Source: Morella rubra
Taxonomy: Eukaryota; Streptophyta; Magnoliopsida; Fagales; Myricaceae
Length of the DNA stretch: 64,000 nucleotides
Assembly: GCA_003952965.2 (NCBI GenBank)
Contig: CM025856.1
Location: forward strand, 9,944,458-10,008,457
Direction: 5' to 3'
This document shows, one piece after another, positions 34,348-45,243 of this stretch. A program made the position numbers and the translations under genes. The notes beneath the pieces are model-generated. The model made no database searches. It was not told where the DNA came from and was given only the letters and a program-made list of their open reading frames with translations. How positions within the stretch are numbered: position 1 is the first letter of the stretch; every line of letters begins with the position of its first letter.

Positions 34348-35563
34348 CTCAAAACTTAAACAGTATTTTTTAAAATTTTCAAAAAAAAAAACTTATAGAT
34401 GCCTCCAAAAGAAAGTAATTGAAGAAAACCCCCCTCCCCACAAAATGAAGAGAATTTTTTTTTTTTCCAAATATATGAAGAGAGAATCAAATACTTCAAA
34501 GATTTGCTTGCTCAAAAAAAAAAATTAAAAGAATCAAGATTTTCCACACCGACCAATTCCTCTTAACCAGCTCCTTACGAAGCACCAATCTCACTAAGCT
34601 TCGATAATGACAAAAAACCAATGAGAAATTGTAAAGTTACAGACAAAGTTATATTGTATTAGGTGTAATCTCGATCTCAGAACTTTCCAGCAATCGGATT
34701 TCTACAGTCTCACTCCCAATCTCTCTTCCACAAATGTCCATCTAATACTAATACACTATTTCCAAGTTCCAGTCCCGTAAAGAACATATTTCAAAGTTCG
34801 AAACTGCCGCACCCGAAAGCAGGATGTGGATGTCATATAAAAATTGGCATGCATGAATGGCAAAGATGGCATACATGGATGTTTCATCCCTCGTCATCGT
34901 ATTACTTATATTTGCGTATTTTAATGTTTCTGGGATAGAATTTCAAAACGGAATTCTCTCTTCAATGTTCCTTGTTTACTTTACTGTTAGTCACTATCCA
35001 TGGAAACGCCTAGTCGGTTGCACCACATAGAAGAAGGTTCCCCGGGCACTGACGAAGAAGCATAAAGTAGTGAAACTAAGAAGAAAAAAAAAAAAAAAAG
35101 CCCCAAAAGACCAACCATAAGAACCGCCTAAAACCTTCGTATCTGGATTGTGCTTCCTTGATTCTACTTTCCGTCCAACTTTTCCACGCGCCCTTTCGGG
35201 TTTTCCTCCCTATATATACGTGCATATCCCTCCCATTACTTTCTGTGCAACCAAACATTCCTTGTGATCTCTGTCAAGTTTGTCGTTCGCATCTCCTTTT
35301 CATCATTAAGCGTCACCCAAGTGATCTTCTGCGTGATCTCTTTCTTTTTACAGATTCCATATACGTCTAGTTCATCTCAAATTTGTATAGACTGCCTCTG
35401 GTACAGAGCATATTAGGAATTTTACCTTGAGATTCTAGTTCCCTCTTCTCCAATTGTAACGGGCAGTAGAGATTAAAGCCATTAATTAGTTGGGAAAAAA
35501 ATCGAAGTTTGCTATAATTGCCTTCGTTAAGAGCTTATTCCAAAGGTAGCGATCCATTTCCTC
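34348..35563. other. upstream region of stachyose synthase 1
   Basis: No gene is seen. A (A)n tract occupies 35083-35098. A TATA-like CTATATATAC near 35211-35220 lies too far (about 480 bp) from the ATG unless an intron or long 5' UTR exists. Confidence 0.4.
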
Positions 35564-35570
35564 CTATATA
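35564..35570 (+). promoter_or_regulatory. probable TATA box of stachyose synthase 1
   Basis: CTATATAACC lies 127 bases before the ATG at 35697, giving a 5' UTR near 100 bases. The corresponding place in the second copy reads CATTAAAAACC and has no good TATA. Confidence 0.5.
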
Positions 35571-35696
35571 ACCTAGGTTGGAAGTCCTTGTCTTCCACGT
35601 TAGAACCTCACTTTGCTCTAGGTTTGGTATTGTTTTGACTCCTCTGCTCTTGTCTTCCTCTGTTTTCCCCCTGTTTTCCTCTGAAATCCGTTTCTC

Positions 35697-38641
35697 ATGG
35701 CACCCCCTAATGACACTTCAATCTCTAGCGTCCTCCAAGGTGAGAGATTGGAGAAATATTTTGACTTGTCTAATGGGAAGTTTAGTGTCAAAGGTGTACC
35801 TCTGCTCTCTGAAGTTCCTACCAATGTCTCTTTTAGTCCCTTCTCTTCAAGCTACCCATCCCCGGATGCCCCACTTCCCCTGCTCCAGCGTGTCCTTGCC
35901 CTGTCGCACAAGGGTGGATTTCTCGGATTCTCTATGGACGAGCCATCTGATAGGCTGATGAACTCCCTCGGGAGGCTCACAGGTAGAGATTTTGTGTCCA
36001 TCTTTAGGTTCAAAACATGGTGGTCTACCATGTGGGTGGGAAATTCAGGTTCCGATTTACAAATGGAGACCCAGTGGGTGCTCTTAGATGTTCCTGAAAT
36101 AAGGTCCTATGTCATTATTATCCCCATCATTGAAGGCTCGTTTAGGTCCGCTCTTCATCCTGGCTCTGATGGTCATGTCATGATTTGTGCTGAAAGTGGC
36201 TCTACCCAAGCGAAATCGTCGAATTTCGATGCAATAGCTTATGTTCTTGCCTCTGACAATCCCTACAACTTGATGAAAGAGGCCTATACTGCTCTTAGAG
36301 TCCATCTCAATACCTTTAGGCTCTTGGAAGAAAAAATAGTCCCCAATCTTATCGACAAATTTGGCTGGTGCACATGGGATGCGTTCTACTTGACGGTGGA
36401 ACCAACTGGTATATGGCACGGAGTGAATGAGTTTGTCGAGGGTGGTGTCTCACCGCGATTTCTCATCATTGATGATGGGTGGCAAAGCATCAATTTTGAT
36501 GGTGAAAGCCCGAACGAGGACGCGAAAAACCTTGTTCTTGGTGGGACTCAAATGACTGCCAGGCTTCACAGGTTCGATGAATGCGAAAAGTTCAGAAAAT
36601 ACAAAGGCGGTTCCATGTTGGGTCCTGATGCTCCTTCATTTGATCCAAAGAAGCCGAAGATGCTGATCTCAAAGGCAATTGAGCTGGAGCACTCCGAGAA
36701 GGATCGTGACAAGGCGATCCAGTCTGGAGTCACTGATTTGTCTGAGTTCGAAGCCAAAATTCAAAACTTGAAACAAGAGTTGAATGCAATGTTCGGAGGA
36801 GAAGAAAACAGTAGTTCCAGCGAAGTCTGCGCGAGCTGTTATTGTAAGCCTGAGAACTACGGAATGAGGGCTTTCACAAGGGACTTGAGGACAAGGTTCA
36901 AAGGTCTGGACGATATTTTTGTGTGGCACGCTCTTTGCGGTGCCTGGGGTGGTGTTAGGCCTGGAGCAACTCATCTGGATTCAAATATTGTTCCCTGCAA
37001 ACTCTCTCCTGGCCTCGATGGGACGATGAACGATCTTGCTGTCATGAAAATCGTCGAAGGTGGAATCGGGCTTGTTCATCCTGATCAAGCGGAGGATTTC
37101 TACAACTCTATGCACTCCTACCTGGACGGAGTGGGTATTACAGGAGTAAAAGTTGATGTCGTTCACGTAGGTTTTCTCTACTCTTCTCCCGTTTTCTATC
37201 TGAGATCTCACTTTTCTTGGGTTTAAAAAGTATTCTGCACTTTATTTCGAATGTTTATTTCTAACAGACTGCGTTTGATTAAAACCAGTCTCTTGAGTAC
37301 GTATCCGAAGAATACGGAGGCCGGGTGGAGCTTGCAAAGGCGTATTACAAGGGGCTGACAACTTCTCTGTCCAAGAACTTTAAGGGAAGTGGACTCATCT
37401 CTAGCATGCAGCAATGCAATGACTTCTTCTTCCTTGGGACCAATCAAATTTCTATGGGAAGAGTTGGTACGACAGTCCCAACCAAAACTCTTTATATTTT
37501 CACTCCTCTATACACTTGAACAACGAAATTCAATATGGAGGTTGTTTTTACTCAATTTTTGATGTTGCAGGTGATGATTTCTGGTTCCAAGATCCAAACG
37601 GAGATCCCATGGGAGTCTATTGGCTACAAGGGGTACATATGATTCACTGTGCCTATAACAGCATGTGGATGGGACAGATTATACAGCCTGATTGGGATAT
37701 GTTCCAATCGGACCATCTGTGTGCCAAATTCCATGCGGGATCAAGGGCCATCTGTGGGGGTCCAGTCTATGTCAGTGATTCTGTTGGAGGTCACGATTTT
37801 GATCTCCTGAAAAAGCTCGTCTACCCTGATGGTACCATTCCCAGGTGCCAATATTTTGCTCTCCCAACTAGAGACTGCCTCTTCAAGAACCCCTTGTTTG
37901 ACCAGAAGACCATTCTCAAAATTTGGAACTTCAACAAGGTATCATCCGTATGGATTATTGCTTTAATGGGGACTGAAACTCTTCACAGAACATAAAATAA
38001 CATGAGATTCCGATTTGTTATTATTCCAGTGGAGAATCCCTTAAATGTGTTTTAATGATCTGCAGTATGGAGGTGTGATTGGAGCATTTAACTGCCAAGG
38101 TGCTGGTTGGGACCCAAAGGAGCAAAGGATCAAGGGCTACTCTCACTGCTACAAGCCAATGTCTGGTTCAGTGCATGTCCGTGACATAGAATGGGACCAG
38201 AAGATAGAAGCAGCCCAAATGGGTGAGGCTGAAGAGTACGTAGTCTACCTCAGTCAGGCTGAAGAAATGCACTTGACCACGCCCAAGTCTGATGCAAGTA
38301 AAATTATTATACAACCATCTACATTCGAGCTCTTCAGCTTTGTGCCAGTTGAGAAGCTCAGCCCCACCATCAAATTTGCTCCGATAGGGATAACCGACAT
38401 GTTTAACAGTGGGGGTACCATTCAAGAATTGGAGTATATCAAGTCTGGAGCTGAGAAGAATGTTAAGATAAAAGTCAAGGGTGGTGGGAATTTCTTAGCC
38501 TACTCGAGTGTCTCTCCAAAGAAATGCTACTTGAATCGTGCTGAGGTAGCTTTTGAGTGGTTGGCTAGTGGCAAACTCATCTTGAATCTTCCTTGGGCTG
38601 AAGAAGCTAGTGGCATTTCTGATGTGTCTTTTGCTTTCTAA
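35697..38641 (+). CDS. STS: stachyose synthase (raffinose-family glycosyltransferase, GH36), intact
   Basis: Exons 35697-37166, 37289-37466, 37571-37938 and 38066-38641 join in frame to 2,592 bp, 863 aa. Stachyose synthase moves galactose from galactinol to raffinose, giving stachyose and myo-inositol, in the cytosol. The raffinose-synthase/GH36 fold spans nearly all the protein. Early motifs are SHKGGFLGFS and FRFKTWWSTMW. KVDVVH ends exon 1, with Asp487 as the expected nucleophile; QPDWDMFQSDH (588-598) is the likely acid/base region. An insert at about 315-389, rich in Lys and Glu, is what separates stachyose synthases from shorter raffinose synthases (family knowledge). No signal peptide is seen. 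An AATAAA lies at 38715. A bifunctional raffinose synthase is less likely given the insert. Confidence 0.9.
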
Positions 38642-41600
38642 ACATAAATCTTAATTATTTTGTTTAGCCGTGCAGCCACGTTATAAGGGTTTGCCGTGGC
38701 GGGGCATCGACTTTAATAAACCAATTTTTTTTTTGTTTTGTTTTTTTTTTTATCATTTGTTATTGCTTGCGGAAGTATGGGAGTTTATTTTTGGACTTTG
38801 TAAGTTTGCAATGGGAAAAAATACATTAATCCCTTTGTTATATATATAAAAAAAAAAAAAAAAAAATCTTATTTGTTTATATAGAGTATTGACATTTTAT
38901 ACTCTCGTTTTTTAATTTCGTGATATTGATGTTATTAAATTTCAATTTTCGAAGATTTGCACATTTCAAAAATATTTTATGCTTTATTAACTAATTGAGG
39001 ATAAAAACGTGGAAAAGTTTTTATTATGTCTGCAACATATATTGGAACTTTCTCAGGAAGAGCAGTTTCAAGCGTTTTCGCATGGTTGATAACTTTCGGA
39101 GAAGTTTAAAAAATTGGCCCACCTCCTCCAACTCTCTGTTTCCCGTGTAAAATATCAAAAAGATAGAGGAGAATTGCCCCGGATATTTATACTTCTGTAA
39201 GGTGGATGAGAAGAGATTATATTTTAATCTTTATTAAGCAAACATGGCAGACCATCTCGTAAATTCTTTGACGTTTGTCGGAGTTTGCATGTGTGTCGCA
39301 ACGTGCCGTGATTCGTGAACCAAGTACTGAAACAACTGTGCCCCAGCGATGACGTGTCACGTCCAGAAAAAGCTAAAATGGAGACTCCCAAAGTGCCTAA
39401 AACTGTCCAAGCTGACCGACTGAAAACATCAGCCATCTATCACGGCCATGTCGTCAACCCAAAGAAAACTACGACAATTTCTAATTGGATTCGGTCAAGC
39501 AGAAGATATGGATATTCTTACACGGCAGCTAATACATGGACAACGGTTCAAATGGACCCCAGTCAATCCATGTCGGCACGCATCCCCTTCAATTTTCAGT
39601 AAACAAATAAAAAGGTCATCAGCGAAAAAACAAACAAAAAGGCGTGTGATGTACCGAGAACAATCCATACAGAAAAGGGAAAAGATTTATGTAATCCAAT
39701 ATTTGGAAAAAAGAAGGTGCGAGTGAGGAGTCATTTGCCTGTTTGGAATATTTCTATAGCATTATCCATTTCTCTTGGTCGGCCCAATGAGCAGCTTGGC
39801 TTCACTCCCACCGACAGCGTCTAAGATTATAAAAGCTCATTGACGAGTGAGGCGACTTAGACCACCAACTTTAATGGGTAAACTAACTTAACTAACCCGA
39901 ATTTATAATGTTATCCTTGGACTTTGACTCACAATTTTGTAGTCGGTAGGGTTTCATAGATAGATGCACTGTTTCTCAAACGTCAAGGGTAGAAATGATT
40001 CATACATCCTCCACCCTGTGGCCGAAAGGTTAGGGCCTAAAACTTGGGGCCTCGGGCATTACAGCACTTGCCTTATCTTTCCAAAAGTTGCGTGGTATTC
40101 TATTTGCCTCCAATCACATCAAGCTTCGGCATGCCTTTATAATTGGATAAAATCTCATGCCTAGGTCGTGAGATGTAAGCAAATCTTGCTCTGCATGCGA
40201 GATTGCTTGATACTTCCTACTTACTGCATATTTAAATAAATTGAAAATAAGTTATCTTTTACATTTGTTTTTCTAAAGGATGATGTTATGTCCATAATTT
40301 TTTAGATAGTCTTACTTGTGGTGAGGAAATACTGTGGTCAAGGGCAAAACGAGAAAAGGGGGGACCTCCAAAAATTTTAGATTTTTTTTTTTAAATTTAA
40401 CCCCATTTTTTTTAAAAAAAAAAATTACATTGACCTCCCCCAAAATACATTATTATACTTTGGCCCCAAAAGTTAAAACAAAAACTTCGCCCTATCCCTG
40501 TTGACCATAAGGAAAGAGGAGAAGTACAATCATTATTTGGAAAACTCATATCAAGTTTATATTTTATAAACAAAGAGCTTAATTTCTATAATAATCTCTC
40601 TCTCACTAGAAATGGCAGATGGACAATTCGTATAGAACAACACAAAGCGCTCTAATCTCGTACCAATTGCTCTTGTTTGCCTCGTTTATGCTGGTGGCAT
40701 AAACGATAGGACTGTATAAACAAATCCTTTCATAGATTCAAAGTTCAAGAATAAACAAATTAAAGATTAATTTTCTGTGTCCGAATTTTTTCACCGCATT
40801 CTCAATCTGATTACTATGTTCTTAGCTAGGCCAACTCCGTTGAACCTAGTAGGAATCCAGGTCTAACAAATTTACCTCCTTATAAAAAAAAAAAATTATA
40901 TATGCTGGATTTGTTTAACACCCTTGTGATGTAGGAAGCACAAACATTAAGACGGCAGTGATAGCTTCGATGGTTTCGTGTTTCATCTTTGGGTTATAGG
41001 GACAGTCTTCCAAACAAGGTAAGAGGACACAGACAAAGCCCAGCCCAGAAGGTATAGCCCATATAGGGATAGGGTGCTGCTTCGAGGTTCATGAAATTAA
41101 CGAGTTTTTGGGTTTGTCTGGGCTTTCTTTATCTAGATCTGGGCCGGTCTCATAGCTTGTTGGCATTTTGTTCATTCTTCAAGCCGAAGTATTCAAACTA
41201 CCGAATCATATTATGTGTTCCTTGTTTATTGTGAGAAAATGACTTTGATCACTCCATGTATATTGTTTTGCTAAGTCAAAGGTTGTTGAAGTTGTAATTT
41301 CTGGTCCCTTAGTATCAATTTTTGGGATTCAATCAATTTTAGGATGTCCTATTTTCCTTTTACCTGGAGTTTTTCAAGTTTTTGCTCAGAAAAAGTGAAC
41401 ATCGGCATTGAAAAGAAAATGGTACAACTAGTCACTTATACTTTGAATTGAAGACTTCGTATAATTCTTTCTCAGATACCGAGATGGAATTCCAGCCTCA
41501 ACATGGTTGGCGAACAGTGAGACTCTTTTGTTCTCTGAACTAAAAAGACCCCTCTCGAAACGTTTTCAGCTAGCCGTAAGATCTTCAAAATTCAAATCTA

Positions 41601-42380
41601 CGGGGACTTGGTATATATAAGTGCAACAGGTGCTCTTCGAATACCAAATTTTCCCTAGAGAGAGAGAGAGACGAATGGAGCCTGCTGTAGACCGACCATT
41701 GCGTTCTATTTTGATCATATTATGGCTCTACCTCTCTCCACAGATATTTGTCCATATGTTTTATCCTCATAGACAAGGATGTGGAAGAAGCCAAGGACAG
41801 GAAATGTTTCCAATAGGTAAATACTTTGCGCATGCATGGATAGCCAGCTGATCACGACCTAAGAAAGCGTGCATGGATAGCCAAGCGCATCATAGTACAT
41901 TCCAGTGTTTCTTTCGGCGATTTGTATTAATACTATGTTCGGTTACGGTGGCCAGATATACATTAAGAGGTCCCCTCTGTGAGTCGTCGCCTCCATCCAG
42001 CTGTTTGTTTTGTTTCTTTTGAATGACCCTCATCTCCAAGCTTTGATTTCTCCCAAGTTGCACGACTTAATTAAGGAAAACAGACTCAACAGAGCAGTGT
42101 ACAGAGTGCTTAATTTTACCATGTTAAAAAAAATAATAATAAATAAGATCATATTATCCTCGAGTTCTTTTGGTTCACTCGGTTGCTGTTCGCGTTCTGT
42201 GCTGTGACCCTGTCTGTAAAATACGTGAACCTCGTTAGGGTTCCTCCTCCGTCACATTAAAAACCACTGGTTTCCTTTCGCCTTGCGTTCTTTAGTTACT
42301 TGGTTGCTGTTCATCTTGTGTGTTCTGCGTTCTAATTGTCTCTGTTTTCCCTCTGTTTATCGTTCTATTTTCCTCTGCTC
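38642..42380. other. spacer between the two stachyose synthase copies
   Basis: No supported gene. It includes the 3' UTR and AATAAA of copy 1, poly(A)/(T) tracts (38723-38750, 38847-38868) and the 5' region of copy 2. A (GA)n tract occurs near 41658-41670. The last 100-120 bases resemble the 5' UTR of copy 1 (TCTGTTTTCCCTCTG), so the duplication included it. Confidence 0.5.
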
Positions 42381-45243
42381 ATGGCTCCCCGTAACAACTC
42401 CAGTGTCCCTCAGGAGAAGATGGGCAACTACTTCGATCTCTACAACGGCAAGTTTACTGTCAATGATGTCACTTTGCTCTCCGAAGTTCCAAGTAACGTC
42501 TCTTTCAGTCCCTTTTGTTCAATCTGGCGATATTCTGATGCTCCACTTCCCCTGATCCTTGAAGTTCTTGCCTGCTCTTCCAAGGGTGGCTTCCTTGGAT
42601 TCTATAAGGAGCAGCCATCTGATAGGTTGATGAACTCCTTCGGTAAATTCAGTGGTAGGGATTTTCTGAGCATCTTTAGGTTCAAAACGTGGTGGTCAAC
42701 CATGTGGGTTGGAAATTCAGGGTCGGACATCCAAATGGAGACCCAATGGCTGCTCTTAGATGTTCCTGAGACAAGCTTTTATGTCATAATCATTCCTATC
42801 CCTGAAGGAGGCTTTAGGTCTGCGCTACATCCTGGCTCTGATGGCCATGTCATAATTTGTGCTGAGAGCGGTTCTACCCGAGTGAAAGCATCGAGTTTTG
42901 ATGCCATCGCCTATGTTCATGGGTCCGAAAATCCCTATGACTTGATGAAAGAGGCCTATAGAGCTCTTAGAGTCTACCTTAACACATTTAGGCTCCTCGA
43001 AGAGAAAACAGTCCCGAATCTTGTTGACAGATTTGGTTGGTGCACATGGGATGCCCTCTACCTAACCGTAGAAACCGCTGGTGTCTGGCGCGGAATGAAT
43101 GAGTTTGCTGAGGGCGGCATCTCACTAAGATTTCTCATCCTTGATGATGGCTGGCAAAGCTTCAATTTCGATGGTGAGAACCCTCGCGAGGATGCCAAAA
43201 GCTTGATTCTTGGTGGACCTCAAATGACTGCAAGGCTTCACAGGCTAGATGAATGCAAAAAGTTCCGAAAATACAGTGGTGGTTCCTCGCTGTGTCCTAA
43301 CGCTCCCCGGTATGATCCACAGAAGACGAAGATGCTGATCTCGAAGGCAAGCCAGATTGAGCACCGCCTTAAGAAGGATCTTGAAAAGGCAATTCTAACT
43401 GGAGTCGATGTAACGGATACTGAAGTGAAGATTCAAAAGTTGAAACAGGAGTTGAGTGAGTTGCTTGGCAGTGAAGAAAGAAGTCTGTCAAGCCGATGCT
43501 GTGGAGGCTGTTCTAGCAACATTGAAGACTATGGATTCAAGGCCTTCACAAGGGACTTGAGGACAAAGTTCAAAGGTTTGGACGACATTTATGTGTGGCA
43601 CGCACTTTGCGGCGCTTGGGGTGGTGTTAGGCCTGGCTCAACCCATCTCAATTCAAAGATCATCCCCTGCAAAGTCTCTCCGGGACTTGATGGCTCGATG
43701 AACGATCTTGCTGTGGTGAAAATTCTTGAAGGCGGAATTGGGCTTCTTCATCCTGACCAAGCCGGTGATCTCTTTGACTCTATGCACTCCTACCTTGCCC
43801 AGTCTGGAATTACAGGAGTCAAAGTATGTCATTCACGTAAGAATCCTGAAGAGACCAATTTTTTTTTTTTTTTTTTTTGTGTTTTATTTTATTTTATATA
43901 TCTTATGATTCAGTTGTGCTATGCCTGCCTACGATCATCAATAGACTCTCGAGTATGTTGCGGAAGAATATGGAGGACGGGTCGAACTTGCAAAAGCTTA
44001 TTATAAAGGGCTGGATAACTCTGTTGCGAAGAATTTCAGTGGCACCGCAATGATCTCTAGCATGCAGCAATGCAGTGACTTTTTCTTTCTCGGGACAAAG
44101 CAGAATTCTTTGGGAAGAGTTGGTAACCAAACAATTTAGTTAACTACCTAATCATTGTATCATGGAGGCTATAAATACTACATGTTTCGTTTTTCGAGGT
44201 GAAGATTTTTGGGGTCAAGATCCATATGGGGATCCTTCAGGAGTCTATTGGCTACAAGGGCTCCATATTGTTCACTGTGCCTATAACAGCTTGTGGATGG
44301 GGCAGATGATCCAACCTGATTGGGACATGTTCCAATCAGACCATCTTTGTGCCAAATATCATGCAGCATCGAGGGCCATTTGTGGTGGTCCTATCTACGT
44401 GAGTGACACTCTGGGCAGTCACGATTTTGATCTCCTTAAGATGGTTGTGTACCCTGATGGTACCACACCGAAGTGCCAGCATTTTGCCCTCCCTACTAGG
44501 GATTGTCTCTTCAAGAACCCCTTACCGGACCAGAAGACAATGCTCAAAATTTGGAACCTCAACAAGGTATCTGTTTATTCACACGCTTCTAACAGCTATA
44601 TATCTCTGTTTCCCGTATTGTAGTTTCTATTTACATGGAGGCTTTTTTGAACCACAACTAAATTCTACGCAGTATGGAGGTGTGATTGGTGCATTCAACT
44701 GCCAAGGGGCTGGTTGGGATCCCAAAGGACAACAACTTAGGGGATACCCAGAGTGCTACGGGGCGATTTCTAGTTCAGTCGATGTCAGTGAAATCGAATG
44801 GGACCAGAAGCAGATGGGTATCGCTGAAGAGTACGTGATGTACCTCAACCAGGCTGAGGAACTACTACTGGTGACCCCCGAGTCTGCTCCAATGCAAATC
44901 ACTGTACAAGTATCTTCATTTGAGCTTTTCAGCTTTGTGCCACTTATGAAGTTCAGCAACGCCATCAAATTCGCACCGATCGGACTAACAAACATGTTTA
45001 ACTCCGGTGGGACAATTCAATTTGAAATACAACTTTTCTAAATCTGAGATTAGTGCCAAGTTTAAGGCTAAAGGCGCAGGGAATTTCTTAGCCTACTCAA
45101 ATAAGTTTCCAAAAGAGTGTCGTTTGAATGGTGCTTAGGTGGCTTTTATGTGGTTGGCTGATATCTATGGTGGCAAAGTGGTCTTGAGCCTTCCTTGGAT
45201 TGAAGAGCTTGGTGGAATTTCCGATGTGGATCTTTTCTTTTGA
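42381..45243 (+). pseudogene. stachyose synthase copy 2, catalytic motif lost and C-terminus broken
   Basis: Exon plan matches copy 1: 42381-43823 (or 43836), 43945-44122, 44199-44566, 44673-45243. Exons 2 and 3 have exactly the same lengths (178 and 368 bp). The start at 42381 (MAPRNNSS) aligns with MAPPNDTS of copy 1; an upstream in-frame ATG at 42336 lies in the former 5' UTR. At the end of exon 1 two bases are missing, so KVDVVH becomes KVCHS. Splicing at the GTATGT just after GVK would restore frame but omit the nucleophile Asp. In exon 4 a frame change near 45013 and a TAG at 45137-45139 (GAG in copy 1) end the C-terminus early. The remaining sequence is well conserved, so decay looks recent. 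Sequencing error at one site cannot explain all three lesions. Confidence 0.85.

Noticed and set aside
39315..39726. ORFs of 92-95 aa between the stachyose synthases as small genes
   Set aside because: No domain, no promoter or splice context, and low-complexity composition; nothing supports coding.
42336..44006. Upstream ATG at 42336 as start of stachyose synthase copy 2, giving a hydrophobic N-terminus
   Set aside because: The extra 15 residues align with the 5' UTR of copy 1, and MAPRNNSS at 42381 aligns with the start of copy 1. A signal-like leader would not suit a cytosolic enzyme.
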